Assembly (NCBI GenBank): GCA_937910695.1
Contig: CALEMW010000009.1
Location: forward strand, 1-64,000
Direction of reading: 5' to 3'
Length of the DNA: 64,000 nt
Source: an uncultured bacterium
Lineage (GTDB): Bacteria > Krumholzibacteriota > Krumholzibacteriia > LZORAL124-64-63
Shown: positions 1 to 8,219 of the stretch, in pieces
How the letters are laid out: each line of letters starts with the position of its first letter
Numbering within the stretch: position 1 is the stretch's first letter
Program-made: the position numbers and the translations under genes
Notes under the pieces: generated by a model
Told to the model about the DNA's origin: nothing
Database searches by the model: none
Seen by the model: the letters and a program-made list of their open reading frames with translations, nothing else

Positions 1-915
1 CGCGTCCACATGGCGGGGCTTTACCCCTCGGTGGAGGTGATCGCCGATTACAACGAGATCATCAATGACGACTCCATCGACGCTGTCGTCGTCGCGACCC
101 CGGTCTCGACACATTACCCCCTTGGCAAGGCCGTCCTTGAGTCGGGCAAACATCTCTTCATCGAGAAGCCCATGGCCGCAAGTGCCGCGGAGTGCGAGGA
201 GCTGAACACCATCGCCGCCGCCAGAGGCTTGCACATCATGGTTGGGCATACGTTCCTCTTCGTTCCCGCAGTGCGCAAGATCCGGGACCTGTACACGTCA
301 GGAGAGCTTGGTGAGATGTACTACATCAACATCCGCCGGGTGAATCTGGGCATTTTCCAGAAAGACACCAACGTTGTTTGGGACCTCGTGCCTCACGACG
401 TGGCCATGTTGAACTTCCTGTTCGGCTCGGCGCCGTCGCGCGTGAGCGCCACCGGCCAGTGTTATGTCCAGAAGGACAAGGGTCTCGAAGACGTGGCTTT
501 CGTTACGCTTGAATATCCGGATGGAATGCTTGCGAACATCCATGTGAGTTGGCTCGATCCCAACAAGATCCGTGAGGCGACCTTCGTCGGCAGCAAGAAG
601 ATGGTCGTCTACGACGACGTGACCATGACCGACAAGCTCCGCATCTTCGACAAGGGTGTCGATGTCATGCCTCACTACGACGGGTTCGGTGAGTTCCATC
701 TCGCCTACCGTCACGGGGACATCCTGATTCCCAAGATCGCTCAACTTGAGCCTCTGAAGGTTGAGACGTCCCACTTCGTGGACGTCGTGTCCGGTCGAAC
801 CGAATCTCTTAGCGACGGGGTCCTCGGACTGCAGGTCGTGGAAGTCCTGGAGAAGGCCTGCCAGTCCATCAAGGATGGCGGCGCCCCCCTCGACCTCACC
901 CACACCGTGGTTTGA
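1..915 (+). CDS. Gfo/Idh/MocA-family oxidoreductase (5' end cut off by window)
   Basis: NAD(P)-dependent sugar dehydrogenase-type protein. The frame is open from base 1, so the N-terminal dinucleotide-binding glycine motif lies outside the window. Seen here are the AVVVATPVSTHYP strand-loop, the family EKP motif (HLFIEKPMA) carrying the catalytic lysine, and the C-terminal alpha/beta domain with the VWDLVPHDVAML stretch typical of nucleotide-sugar oxidoreductases in surface-polysaccharide clusters (WbpB-like). The next gene, a glycosyltransferase, starts 3 bases after the stop, which fits a glycan operon. The exact substrate cannot be told; a UDP-sugar uronate is a guess based on context. Confidence 0.85.
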   Translation, partial: RVHMAGLYPSVEVIADYNEIINDDSIDAVVVATPVSTHYPLGKAVLESGKHLFIEKPMAASAAECEELNTIAAARGLHIMVGHTFLFVPAVRKIRDLYTSGELGEMYYINIRRVNLGIFQKDTNVVWDLVPHDVAMLNFLFGSAPSRVSATGQCYVQKDKGLEDVAFVTLEYPDGMLANIHVSWLDPNKIREATFVGSKKMVVYDDVTMTDKLRIFDKGVDVMPHYDGFGEFHLAYRHGDILIPKIAQLEPLKVETSHFVDVVSGRTESLSDGVLGLQVVEVLEKACQSIKDGGAPLDLTHTVV

Positions 916-918
916 GGC

Positions 919-2064
919 ATGACGTCGCGGGCGGGGGGAGATTGTCCGTTGCGGGTCGCCATGATCGGTCAGAAGGGGTATCCGCCCGTACACGGCGGGA
1001 TCGAACGTCACGTCGCGGAACTAGCGGCGCGCCTGCCGGGACTGGGTGTCGAGGTCGACATCTACTCGAGGCCCCACTACAGCGACGCCGACGGACCGAC
1101 GACCCTCGAAGGGGTCAGGGTCCGTCGGCGTCCGAGTCTACCCACGAAGCACCTTGATGCAATCTCCCATACGGTCATGTGCACCGTCGATGCTCTGTCA
1201 CAGAGATACGATGTTGTTCACTACCATGCACTAGGGCCAGGACTTCTGGCAGGGGCTCCACGGTGGTTAGGCCGGTCGGCGACGGTGACCACCGTCCACG
1301 GGTTGGATTGGCAGCGCGAGAAGTGGGGGGCGTTCGCAACCTGGGTGCTCAGGTTTGGTGAACTTGCGAGTGCTCGGTTGCCCGATGCCACAATCGTCGT
1401 ATCTCGATCGTTGTCGGACCATTACCGGGATCGATATGGACGCAGGACGGTCTGCATCCCCAACGGCATCAATCCGCCCCTGGTCTTGGCACCCGAGATC
1501 ATCAAGGGGATGGGCATCCGTCCTGGTTATGTCCTGTTCGTCGGGCGCCTGGTTCCTGAGAAAGGGTGTCATCTGCTTATCCGCGCCTACGCCGCCCTAC
1601 CTGCCGACGTTCGCGCCAGACACCAGCTCGTCGTCGCCGGGGATGCCGGATTCACAGAGGGGTACGTCAAGGGCTTGAAAGCAGAGGCCCCGGCTGAGAC
1701 CGTGTTCACCGGCTACGTGCACGGCGCGACTTTGGCGGAGCTGTGGAGTAATACGACACTGGTTGTTCTGCCGTCGACTCTGGAAGGTCTGTCCATAGCG
1801 TTGCTCGAAGCTATGAGCTATCGCAACTGCTGTCTCGTCAGCGATATTCCTCCCAACCGTGAAGCCGGTGGTGACACTGTCGAATATGTTCCCGCAGGTG
1901 AAACGGATGCTTTGACAGATGCGATGGCGACTCTGCTGGCCGCCCCGGAACGCCGTGAGTCATTTGCCGAACAGGCAGCGGTCCGGGCATTGGCTGAGTA
2001 CTCTTGGGATACAGCGGCCGAAGCGACGGCTCGCGTGTACCGCGAGATCACCTCTTCTCTATGA
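919..2064 (+). CDS. Glycosyltransferase family 4 (GT-B fold)
   Basis: Retaining GT-B glycosyltransferase of 381 residues, presumably adding a sugar to a lipid-linked surface glycan at the cytoplasmic membrane. The N-terminal glycine-rich acceptor loop reads GYPPVHGGIERHV. The C-terminal donor domain begins near VLFVGRLVPEKG and contains the E-x7-E-like segment PSTLEGLSIALLEAM. The ATG lies 3 bases after the upstream stop with only a weak Shine-Dalgarno. An in-frame TTG at 949 has a much better one (G-run plus AG at 933-940, 8-base spacing), so the true start may be 949 (371 aa). Donor and acceptor are unknown. Confidence 0.88.
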   Translation: MTSRAGGDCPLRVAMIGQKGYPPVHGGIERHVAELAARLPGLGVEVDIYSRPHYSDADGPTTLEGVRVRRRPSLPTKHLDAISHTVMCTVDALSQRYDVVHYHALGPGLLAGAPRWLGRSATVTTVHGLDWQREKWGAFATWVLRFGELASARLPDATIVVSRSLSDHYRDRYGRRTVCIPNGINPPLVLAPEIIKGMGIRPGYVLFVGRLVPEKGCHLLIRAYAALPADVRARHQLVVAGDAGFTEGYVKGLKAEAPAETVFTGYVHGATLAELWSNTTLVVLPSTLEGLSIALLEAMSYRNCCLVSDIPPNREAGGDTVEYVPAGETDALTDAMATLLAAPERRESFAEQAAVRALAEYSWDTAAEATARVYREITSSL

Positions 2065-2072
2065 TTTCCTGT

Positions 2073-2100
2073 TTGACAATGAAGCCGTTACGGTTATCAT
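2073..2100 (+). promoter_or_regulatory. Sigma-70-type promoter for tRNA-Gly(GCC)
   Basis: A perfect -35 box TTGACA (2073-2078) is followed after 16 bases by TATCAT (2095-2100). Transcription would start near 2107, about 19 bases before the mature tRNA-Gly 5' end. Confidence 0.75.
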
Positions 2101-2125
2101 TTCCAGTCACCAGAACGATACTGCG

Positions 2126-2201
<76 letters not shown>

Positions 2202-2206
2202 GAATG

Positions 2207-2243
2207 GAGGGCGGCCTGAAAAGGCCGCCCTCTTTTTTCTTTT
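2207..2243 (+). terminator. Rho-independent terminator after tRNA-Gly
   Basis: A 10-bp GC-rich stem GAGGGCGGCC/GGCCGCCCTC with a 6-base loop is followed by a T tract (six T, C, four T). It is a textbook intrinsic terminator. Confidence 0.93.
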
Positions 2244-2294
2244 GGTGGAGGTTGAGTCGGATGTTATGTTATTAACAGCAAGGGGGAGTTCCTT

Positions 2295-2432
2295 ATGTCG
2301 TCGTGGTTTCGGTCCATGCCTCCCACTCATCCCATCTCGTCATGGGCTCCATCGCTTCCGGCATGTTCACTGATTGTACCGCGTATTGGATCCCCTTGTT
2401 CAACATCTACAGAATCGGAGACGGAATCATGA
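2295..2432 (+). CDS. Possible 45-residue leader ORF coupled to the iron-sulfur gene
   Basis: A short frame starts with ATG 6 bases after a strong Shine-Dalgarno (AGGGGGAG, 2281-2288). Its TGA stop overlaps the ATG of the iron-sulfur protein (ATGA at 2429-2432), an arrangement typical of translational coupling. The predicted peptide is rich in Ser and Pro with no recognisable domain or membrane segment, and its composition could equally be that of chance reading of a 5' leader. It is listed because the signal pair (strong ribosome site plus coupled stop) is otherwise unexplained. Confidence 0.3.
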   Translation: MSSWFRSMPPTHPISSWAPSLPACSLIVPRIGSPCSTSTESETES

Positions 2433-3352
2433 TGGACCGTCGAGATTTCCTGAAAACCATGGGCTCAGCCGGGGCCGTGCTGGCGGGGGCTGGTCAGGCT
2501 GTGGCCCGAGTGCACGTACCGCCTGGCATCGGATCCCATGGTGTGCTTGTCGACCTCACGACCTGCGTCGGCTGTCGCAAATGCGAATGGGCCTGCAACA
2601 GGAGAAATGGTCTGGAAGAGCAGACCCTCGCTTCATTCGAAGATGCTTCGGTTTTCGAAGAGATGCGTCGACCCGACCAGGACCGGTTCACTGTGGTGAA
2701 CCGATGGCATAAGGAAGGGGCCGTGGGCGGCTCGGTCTGGGCCAAAGTCCAGTGCATGCACTGCAACGATCCCGCGTGCTCGAGCGCCTGCGTCGTGACG
2801 GCTTTTTCCAAGCTGCCCAACGGAGCTGTTGTCTATGATCCGTGGCGTTGTATGGGCTGCCGCTACTGCATGGTGTCTTGCCCGTTCCAGGTGCCTGCCT
2901 ACGAGTATGACAATGCGCTTACTCCCAGGGTTCGCAAGTGCGAGTTCTGCGCCGAGGAAACACTGGAAGGCGGCATACCTGCCTGTGTGGAAGTCTGTCC
3001 CGTCGAAGCACTGACCTATGGTCCCCGGGAACATCTGCTCAAGCTGGCCCGCAACAGGCTGGCTGCACGGCCCGAACGCTATCTCGACCACATCTACGGC
3101 GAACACGAGGTGGGCGGAACGGCGTGGCTCTACATCGCCGGCCAGGAGTTCACGACCCTCGGTTTTCCCGAGCTGCCTAGTGCAGCGCCCCCCGAACTCA
3201 CCGAGAAGATTCAACACGGCATCTTCAAAGGCTTCATTCCGCCCCTGGCCCTCTATGCACTGTTGGGACAGGCCATGTGGATGACAGAGCGACGCAAGAA
3301 GGCAGAGGCGGAACAGGAGCTGGAGCGGGAGCAGGAGGTGGAACATGAGTGA
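2429..3352 (+). CDS. Tat-exported four-cluster 4Fe-4S protein (HybA/HmcB/DmsB-like)
   Basis: Electron-transfer subunit of 307 residues, exported by the twin-arginine pathway: the N-terminus carries DRRDFLK followed by a hydrophobic stretch. Four ferredoxin-type cysteine groups are visible: CVGCRKCEWAC (near 46), CMHCNDPACSSAC (near 110), CMGCRYCMVSCP (near 140) and CEFC...CVEVCP (near 170), so up to four 4Fe-4S clusters. A C-terminal hydrophobic helix (residues about 265-285) before a charged Glu/Lys tail may anchor it in the membrane, as in HybA. The start at 2429 is chosen for its Tat motif and an upstream GGAG; the frame could extend to 2303 but that part is not protein-like. It overlaps the next gene by 8 bases, so the two form one complex. 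Confidence 0.9.
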   Translation: MMDRRDFLKTMGSAGAVLAGAGQAVARVHVPPGIGSHGVLVDLTTCVGCRKCEWACNRRNGLEEQTLASFEDASVFEEMRRPDQDRFTVVNRWHKEGAVGGSVWAKVQCMHCNDPACSSACVVTAFSKLPNGAVVYDPWRCMGCRYCMVSCPFQVPAYEYDNALTPRVRKCEFCAEETLEGGIPACVEVCPVEALTYGPREHLLKLARNRLAARPERYLDHIYGEHEVGGTAWLYIAGQEFTTLGFPELPSAAPPELTEKIQHGIFKGFIPPLALYALLGQAMWMTERRKKAEAEQELEREQEVEHE

Positions 3353-5687
3353 GCATGCCGTGGCCAAGCCTGTCGGGGTGAAGATGTTCTCCAGGGGGAC
3401 CTGGGTGCTCGTGGCCCTGATGGTCCTCGGGGGGATATTTGCAGCTCGACGTTTCCTGTTCGGGATCGGTTCCATCAGCAATCTGGACAACCAGTATCCC
3501 TGGGGCATCTGGATCGGTTTCGATGTCGCGACAGGGGTGGCCCTCGCCGCAGGCGGGTTCACATCGGCCGCCCTGGCTCATGTCTTTCATCAGGATAAAT
3601 TCCACGCCATTGTACGTCCGGCTCTGTTGACTGCGATGCTGGGCTACACGTTCGTGGTGCTGGGCTTGCTGGTGGATCTGGGGCGTTTTTACAATGTGTG
3701 GCATCCGATCCTGCCGATGATGTGGTCTGGGCATTCGGTGCTGTTCGAAGTGGGTATCTGCGTGATGTTCTATCTGACCGTCTTGTATATCGAGTTCATG
3801 CCCATCGTCGTGGAACGGTTCATGGGACGTGTCAATATGCGCGGCGTTCTGCGCTTCTTCAACCGACCCTCTGAACTCTTTCTCCGCATTTTCGATCGTA
3901 CGCTGGGACGGGTCATGGGGCTGTTCATACTCGCCGGCGTCGTGTTGTCCTGTCTCCATCAATCGTCGCTGGGCGCCTTGATGGCTCTGGCGCCGACGAA
4001 GATGCATCCGCTGTGGTGGAGCCCCATCCTGCCGCTGATGTTCTTGCTGTCCGCCTTCGCGGTGGGCTTTCCCATGGTCATCTTCGAATCACTGCTGGCC
4101 GCAAAGGCGTTCCGACGGGAACCCGAGATGGATGTTCTGGCTCCGCTGGCACGGTACATACCCACGCTGCTCGGTCTGTATCTAGCGTTCAGGATCGGAG
4201 ACCTTGCCTTGCGGGACCAGCTGGCAGCGCTGACCGATGGTTCGGTGGAGGGCCTGGTGTGGCTGGGTGAAGTGGGGATCGGGTTCGCCTTGCCCATGGT
4301 CCTGCTCTGGAGTGACAGGATCCGTCGCTCGCCGAACGGGCTGCTGGCCGCCGCCGCCCTTGTCGTCCTGGGCGTGGCCTGGAACCGGATCGATGTCTTT
4401 CTCGTGGCCTATCGACCGCTCTATGCCGACGGTCCGTACATTCCGGCTTTCGGCGAGATCGCGGTGACGGTAGGGCTGATCTCGACGCTGATCTTCGTCT
4501 ATAGGTTCTTGGCGATCCATCTGCCGATCATCGCTGCGCCTGCCGAAGTGTCGGGCCCGCCGAAAGCCGCTCCCCGGCAAAGCGGCCGAACCGCGGTGGT
4601 GGTTGGTGGCATCATGCTTCTTCTGCTGACGGCGGGGCTGGCGGCCGGGAGCGAGCAGCAGGCATCGGCCGACTGTACGACATGTCACGTGTGTCCTCAG
4701 CCGACGACGGCGGACCCCTGCCTGAAAATCGAGCGCTGTGCCCGCCACGCCATGGCGGATAATCTATCGCCCGACATGGGACCGGACATCGTGATCATGG
4801 ATCAGCTGGAGCACTTGTATGTGCCGGTCCGATTCCTTCATCGTGCCCATGCCGAGATGGTGGGCATGTCGGGCGGATGCACGACGTGTCATCACTACTC
4901 GCCTCCACATGCCGAACACCCCTCTTGCCGTGAGTGCCATCCGTCCGACATTCAACACGAGGATCTCTCCCAGCCAGGCTTGAAGGGTGCGTACCACCGG
5001 CAGTGTCTCGGCTGTCACGCGGACTGGGACAACACGATGAACTGCGAAGTGTGTCACGAGAAGAAGGAGAGCGGTCCCCTCCAGGGAATGACCGACGAAG
5101 TCTGTGAGCACAGCAATTACGAGCCCATAGAGATGAAGGAGTTGATCCTCTTCTCGACGGACTACGAGGATGGCGACATCGTTCCGTTCCATCACGCCAA
5201 TCACTCGACCAGGTATGAGCTCAACTGCTCCCTGTGCCATCGTGAACAGAGTTGTGTCCGTTGCCACGTTCACCGCGACCAATCGCATCCGATGGGTGAG
5301 TTGCAGGACGTGGACATGCACGATACCTGCTATCAGTGCCATGGTGAACAGGACTGCAGCGAGTGCCACGGCCGCGACCCTGAGGATCTCTTCAATCACC
5401 GGGCCACCGGTTGGCCGTTGGCGATCTATCATGCGAATGTCCATTGCCGGGCATGCCATGGGGATCGCGGGAAGTACGAGCTCCCCGACAACGATTGTCG
5501 AGGGTGTCACAGCGCAGGCTTCGGGGAGGAATTCCGACATCGGATCACCGGCGTGATTCTCGACGATATTCATGGTGATCTCGAATGCAGTGACTGCCAC
5601 GTAGAGGGATTCGCACAGCCGCCCGCCTGTGGGGGATGCCATGACGACGGACGTCGTTATGAGCGGAGTGTCGGATTCGGCAACTGA
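3345..5687 (+). CDS. NrfD/PsrC-type quinone-interacting membrane protein fused to a 13-haem cytochrome c
   Basis: A 780-residue two-part protein. Residues about 15-420 are a polytopic NrfD/HybB/HmcC-like domain with about ten hydrophobic segments (for example NQYPWGIWIGFDVATG near the start), expected to bind and oxidise or reduce menaquinone. A further hydrophobic segment near 425-445 (VVVGGIMLLLLTAGLAAG) leads into a C-terminal domain with 13 CxxCH haem-binding motifs and distal-histidine segments such as FLHRAH and FHHANH, typical of class III (c3/c7) cytochromes. In known systems (Hmc of Desulfovibrio, Cbc4 of Geobacter) these are separate subunits. With its iron-sulfur partner it probably moves electrons between the quinone pool and a periplasmic or extracellular carrier; the direction is unknown. 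Confidence 0.88.
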   Translation: MSEHAVAKPVGVKMFSRGTWVLVALMVLGGIFAARRFLFGIGSISNLDNQYPWGIWIGFDVATGVALAAGGFTSAALAHVFHQDKFHAIVRPALLTAMLGYTFVVLGLLVDLGRFYNVWHPILPMMWSGHSVLFEVGICVMFYLTVLYIEFMPIVVERFMGRVNMRGVLRFFNRPSELFLRIFDRTLGRVMGLFILAGVVLSCLHQSSLGALMALAPTKMHPLWWSPILPLMFLLSAFAVGFPMVIFESLLAAKAFRREPEMDVLAPLARYIPTLLGLYLAFRIGDLALRDQLAALTDGSVEGLVWLGEVGIGFALPMVLLWSDRIRRSPNGLLAAAALVVLGVAWNRIDVFLVAYRPLYADGPYIPAFGEIAVTVGLISTLIFVYRFLAIHLPIIAAPAEVSGPPKAAPRQSGRTAVVVGGIMLLLLTAGLAAGSEQQASADCTTCHVCPQPTTADPCLKIERCARHAMADNLSPDMGPDIVIMDQLEHLYVPVRFLHRAHAEMVGMSGGCTTCHHYSPPHAEHPSCRECHPSDIQHEDLSQPGLKGAYHRQCLGCHADWDNTMNCEVCHEKKESGPLQGMTDEVCEHSNYEPIEMKELILFSTDYEDGDIVPFHHANHSTRYELNCSLCHREQSCVRCHVHRDQSHPMGELQDVDMHDTCYQCHGEQDCSECHGRDPEDLFNHRATGWPLAIYHANVHCRACHGDRGKYELPDNDCRGCHSAGFGEEFRHRITGVILDDIHGDLECSDCHVEGFAQPPACGGCHDDGRRYERSVGFGN

Positions 5688-5699
5688 TCGCCAAGTGGG

Positions 5700-5736
5700 C
5701 TCGACGGGCCGTGTCTCTTGACACGGGCCCGTCGAG
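5700..5736 (+). terminator. Hairpin terminator after the cytochrome fusion gene
   Basis: A long inverted repeat (CTCGACGGGCCGTGTC paired with its complement, one bulged G, loop TCTT) starts 12 bases after the stop codon. The following TGTTCATTCT is only moderately T-rich. The TTGACA used by the tRNA-Cys promoter sits inside this hairpin. Confidence 0.65.
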
Positions 5737-5746
5737 TGTTCATTCT
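5718..5746 (+). promoter_or_regulatory. Candidate promoter for tRNA-Cys
   Basis: A perfect TTGACA (5718-5723) and a weak -10 CATTCT (5741-5746) are separated by 17 bases, with the tRNA starting 12 bases further on. It overlaps the 3' arm of the preceding terminator hairpin. Confidence 0.5.
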
Positions 5747-5758
5747 ATGGAGTTCGGA

Positions 5759-5832
5759 GGCGGCATAGCCAAGTGGTAAGGCGACGGTCTGCAAAATCGT
5801 TATCCCCAGTTCGAGTCTGGGTGCCGCCTCCA
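5759..5832 (+). tRNA. tRNA-Cys (anticodon GCA)
   Basis: A 74-base cloverleaf: acceptor GGCGGCA/TGCCGCC, anticodon stem ACGGT/ATCGT around loop CTGCAAA (GCA at 5791-5793), T arm CCAGTTCGAGTCTGG, discriminator T and encoded CCA. Confidence 0.96.
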
Positions 5833-5838
5833 GTTTCC

Positions 5839-5863
5839 ACCCCCTTTGCAGGGGGTTATTTTT
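5839..5863 (+). terminator. Rho-independent terminator after tRNA-Cys
   Basis: The stem CCCCCT/AGGGGG with loop TTGC is followed by TTATTTTTAT, immediately after the tRNA-Cys CCA end. Confidence 0.85.
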
Positions 5864-5932
5864 ATGCCTTACAGCGCCTGAATATCCGATGTTCAGAATC
5901 CAGCCTTCCCTGCCGATGCTCAGGGGGATGCG

Positions 5933-5961
5933 TTGACATTCCCGGAGGCCTGATTCATCAT
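5933..5961 (+). promoter_or_regulatory. Sigma-70-type promoter for tRNA-Leu
   Basis: TTGACA (5933-5938), a 17-base spacer, then CATCAT (5956-5961). The mature tRNA-Leu begins 10 bases downstream. Confidence 0.68.
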
Positions 5962-5971
5962 CGCCCACGCT

Positions 5972-6059
5972 GCCGGGGTGGCGAAATTGGTAGACGCAGG
6001 GGACTTAAAATCCCCCGGGACGTTGTCCCGTGCCGGTTCAATTCCGGCCCTCGGCACCA
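5972..6059 (+). tRNA. tRNA-Leu (anticodon TAA)
   Basis: An 88-base class II tRNA: acceptor GCCGGGG/CCTCGGC, anticodon stem GGGGA/TCCCC around loop CTTAAAA (TAA at 6006-6008), a long variable arm (CGGGAC...GTCCCG), T arm CCGGTTCAATTCCGG, discriminator A and encoded CCA. The glycosyltransferase gene starts 55 bases downstream with no terminator between, so read-through is likely. Confidence 0.96.
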
Positions 6060-6114
6060 TCATCCGGCCCCGGCCGATCGTCGGGGCCAAGTCTTTACCG
6101 CGGGAGTTCGAGAC

Positions 6115-7266
6115 GTGCGCCTCGCCTTTCTGTCCATCGGGCGTCACATCCACACTGAACGGTGGATCCGCTGGTTCGCAGAGCGTGGTGACGACTGCCA
6201 TCTGTTGACGGTTCAGCCCGGGAACATACCCGGAGTGACGGTCCACGACATCCGATCCGGTTTCGGCCCGAAGCCCCTGCGCTATCTCTGGTCGTTGCTG
6301 GCGGTCAAGAGATTGCTCGGCCGCATCGAACCTGATCTCCTCAATACGCACTTCCTGACGGGCTACGGGTATTGGGGGCACTACAGCGGCATGCATCCCA
6401 ACATCTTGACCGTCTGGGGCGACGACGTGTATGTGACGCCCTTCGAATCTGGCCTGAAGCACCGTCTCGCCTGTTCGGCACTGAGATCCTGCGACGCGCT
6501 GACGGGAGACAGTACCGACATCCTCAAGATCGCCGCTGGTCTCGGTGCCGACCCAGAGCGCTCGTTCCGCGTGCTCTGGGGTGTTGACTTTGATGTTTTC
6601 CGGAAGCGCGACGCCAGCGATTGGCGGCACGGGTTGGGGATCGGCGATGACGACATCGTCTACTTCTCCCCGCGGAGTTACACCCAGCCTTACTACAACA
6701 TCGATGTGATCATCGCTGCGGCCGCCCGGTTGAAGGACAGGGTCCCGCGGGCGCGTTTCGTATTCTCGGGTTACGAGGGATCTCCGGCACCCTTCGAAGC
6801 CAAGGTCCGCGATGCCGGCCTCTCCGATGTGACCCATGTCCTGGGACGGATTCCCCACGACGAATTTGCCTTGGCCTTGGCCGGATGCGACGTGTTCCTT
6901 TCCGTGCCTTCAGTCGATGCCACCGCAGTGAGCCTGCTTGAAGCCATGGCCAGCAGTGCTGCGATCATCATTTCCGACTTGCCCTCCTCGGTCGAGTGGA
7001 TCAGGCATGATTACTCTGGACTTGTTGTCGCTCCCCGCAACGAGGATCAACTCCTCGCCGCGATGTTGCACTATGCCGACGACGCTGAGTCCCGTCGGGA
7101 GCATGGGTGCAGGGCGGCAGAGGACGTTCGGCGGGTCGCCGGGTTCGAACAGAATATGCAGTTGGTCTCTGAGATCTTCGATCGGGCTCTGGGCCGGGAT
7201 GATGCTCAGTGGCCAGCAGCGGTTTCACTGTCCGCTCTGGCGGGAGGTGGTGAGTCATGGACCTGA
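6115..7266 (+). CDS. Glycosyltransferase family 4
   Basis: A 383-residue GT-B glycosyltransferase. The N-terminal domain has RLAFLSIGRHIHTERW and a WGDDVY segment like those in GT4 enzymes of surface-glycan clusters. The donor half contains FVFSGYEG and the loop PSVDATAVSLLEAMASSA, where the usual ExxG/E-x7-E region carries Asp-Ala in place of the first Glu. The GTG at 6115 is chosen for GGGAG 8-9 bases upstream and because upstream codons run through the tRNA-Leu gene. It overlaps the next gene by 10 bases. Acceptor and donor sugars are unknown. Confidence 0.85.
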   Translation: MRLAFLSIGRHIHTERWIRWFAERGDDCHLLTVQPGNIPGVTVHDIRSGFGPKPLRYLWSLLAVKRLLGRIEPDLLNTHFLTGYGYWGHYSGMHPNILTVWGDDVYVTPFESGLKHRLACSALRSCDALTGDSTDILKIAAGLGADPERSFRVLWGVDFDVFRKRDASDWRHGLGIGDDDIVYFSPRSYTQPYYNIDVIIAAAARLKDRVPRARFVFSGYEGSPAPFEAKVRDAGLSDVTHVLGRIPHDEFALALAGCDVFLSVPSVDATAVSLLEAMASSAAIIISDLPSSVEWIRHDYSGLVVAPRNEDQLLAAMLHYADDAESRREHGCRAAEDVRRVAGFEQNMQLVSEIFDRALGRDDAQWPAAVSLSALAGGGESWT

Positions 7267-8216
7267 CGGTCGTGATTCCCACCCGCAACAAACGTCCTCT
7301 GCTGCAGGCGACCCTGGTGGCGCTCCAGGCCCAGGGACTCGCCGCCGAGCGATGGGACGTGGTCGTGATTGATGACGCATCCACCGACGATACTCCTGCC
7401 TTCCTGGGGGAGGAGCATCGTCGGTGGCAGGGCCGACTCAAGGTCTTGCGCTCCGAGCATAATGTAGGGCGGGCGAAGGCGCGCAATCTAGGAGCCGCCG
7501 CTGCCGTCGGCGATTGGATCCTCTTCCTCGACGACGACATCGTTGCGCCGAACGGTCTGCTCGCGGCTCATCTCGAAGTACTCGGCGGCCACCCCCAACG
7601 CGGCACGATCGGCTGTGTGACGACGGCGCCAGCCGTCGTCGATGCTCCTCATTTCGGATATATCGATTCGAGAGGAGTGGCCAAAGTCGGCACCGGACGA
7701 GTCCCGGCCCGGTATCTGGTCACTCAGAACACAGCCGTTCCGCGTCATGTATTCGAAAGCGTAGGCGGTTTCGACGAAGCCTTCCTCGCGTATGGATTCG
7801 AAGACATGGATCTGGGGTACCGTCTCGAAGACGCCGGTGTCGAATTCCATGCCGTGGTCGAGCCCGTGCCCGAGCATGTGCATCATCACAGTTTCGATTC
7901 CTGGCTCGACAAGAAGCGGGAGTGTGGTCACGGACCCTTGCAAAGGATCGCTGAATCCCACCCTCATCGCAGAGACGATCTCCGTTTAGGCTGGATCCTG
8001 GACCGACCCGGGGAGAACCCGAATCCGCTGCTGGCACTGGTGCGACTGTTCAGCAGAGTCTGCGTCCGGCCGCTTCTGGCACGTTCACTACGAAGCTGGC
8101 CCGAGCGTGAGCCGGGGCGTGCCGTGTTCTTTCCTCTGTATGCCCGTCTGATGGATCTCCTGATCCTGGCGACCTACTGCCAGGGACTGTCAGACTCTGA
8201 CACGTCGGATCCTTAA
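7257..8216 (+). CDS. Glycosyltransferase family 2 (GT-A fold)
   Basis: Inverting glycosyltransferase of 319 residues. The N-terminal VVIPTRNKRPLL and VVVIDDASTDDTP are the nucleotide-binding GT-A core, LFLDDDIV (near 90) is the metal-binding DxD equivalent, and GFDEAFLAYGFEDMDLGYRL (near 172-191) is the catalytic-base/acceptor segment seen in chondroitin-synthase-like and galactosyltransferase-like GT2 enzymes. The C-terminus has hydrophobic helices near 255-310 that may touch the membrane. It is translationally coupled (10-base overlap) to the upstream GT4, so the two likely act in one glycan pathway. Confidence 0.87.
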   Translation: MDLTVVIPTRNKRPLLQATLVALQAQGLAAERWDVVVIDDASTDDTPAFLGEEHRRWQGRLKVLRSEHNVGRAKARNLGAAAAVGDWILFLDDDIVAPNGLLAAHLEVLGGHPQRGTIGCVTTAPAVVDAPHFGYIDSRGVAKVGTGRVPARYLVTQNTAVPRHVFESVGGFDEAFLAYGFEDMDLGYRLEDAGVEFHAVVEPVPEHVHHHSFDSWLDKKRECGHGPLQRIAESHPHRRDDLRLGWILDRPGENPNPLLALVRLFSRVCVRPLLARSLRSWPEREPGRAVFFPLYARLMDLLILATYCQGLSDSDTSDP

Positions 8217-8219
8217 GCC

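Noticed and set aside
298-1011. Long minus-strand open frame opposite the Gfo/Idh oxidoreductase
   Set aside because: It mirrors a clear coding gene in GC-rich DNA, has no domain or ribosome site, and is rich in His/Arg/Asp as expected for an antisense shadow.
5773-6114. Upstream extension of the second GT4 through tRNA-Cys and tRNA-Leu
   Set aside because: It runs through two tRNA genes and a terminator; GTG 6115 with its own ribosome site begins the conserved protein.
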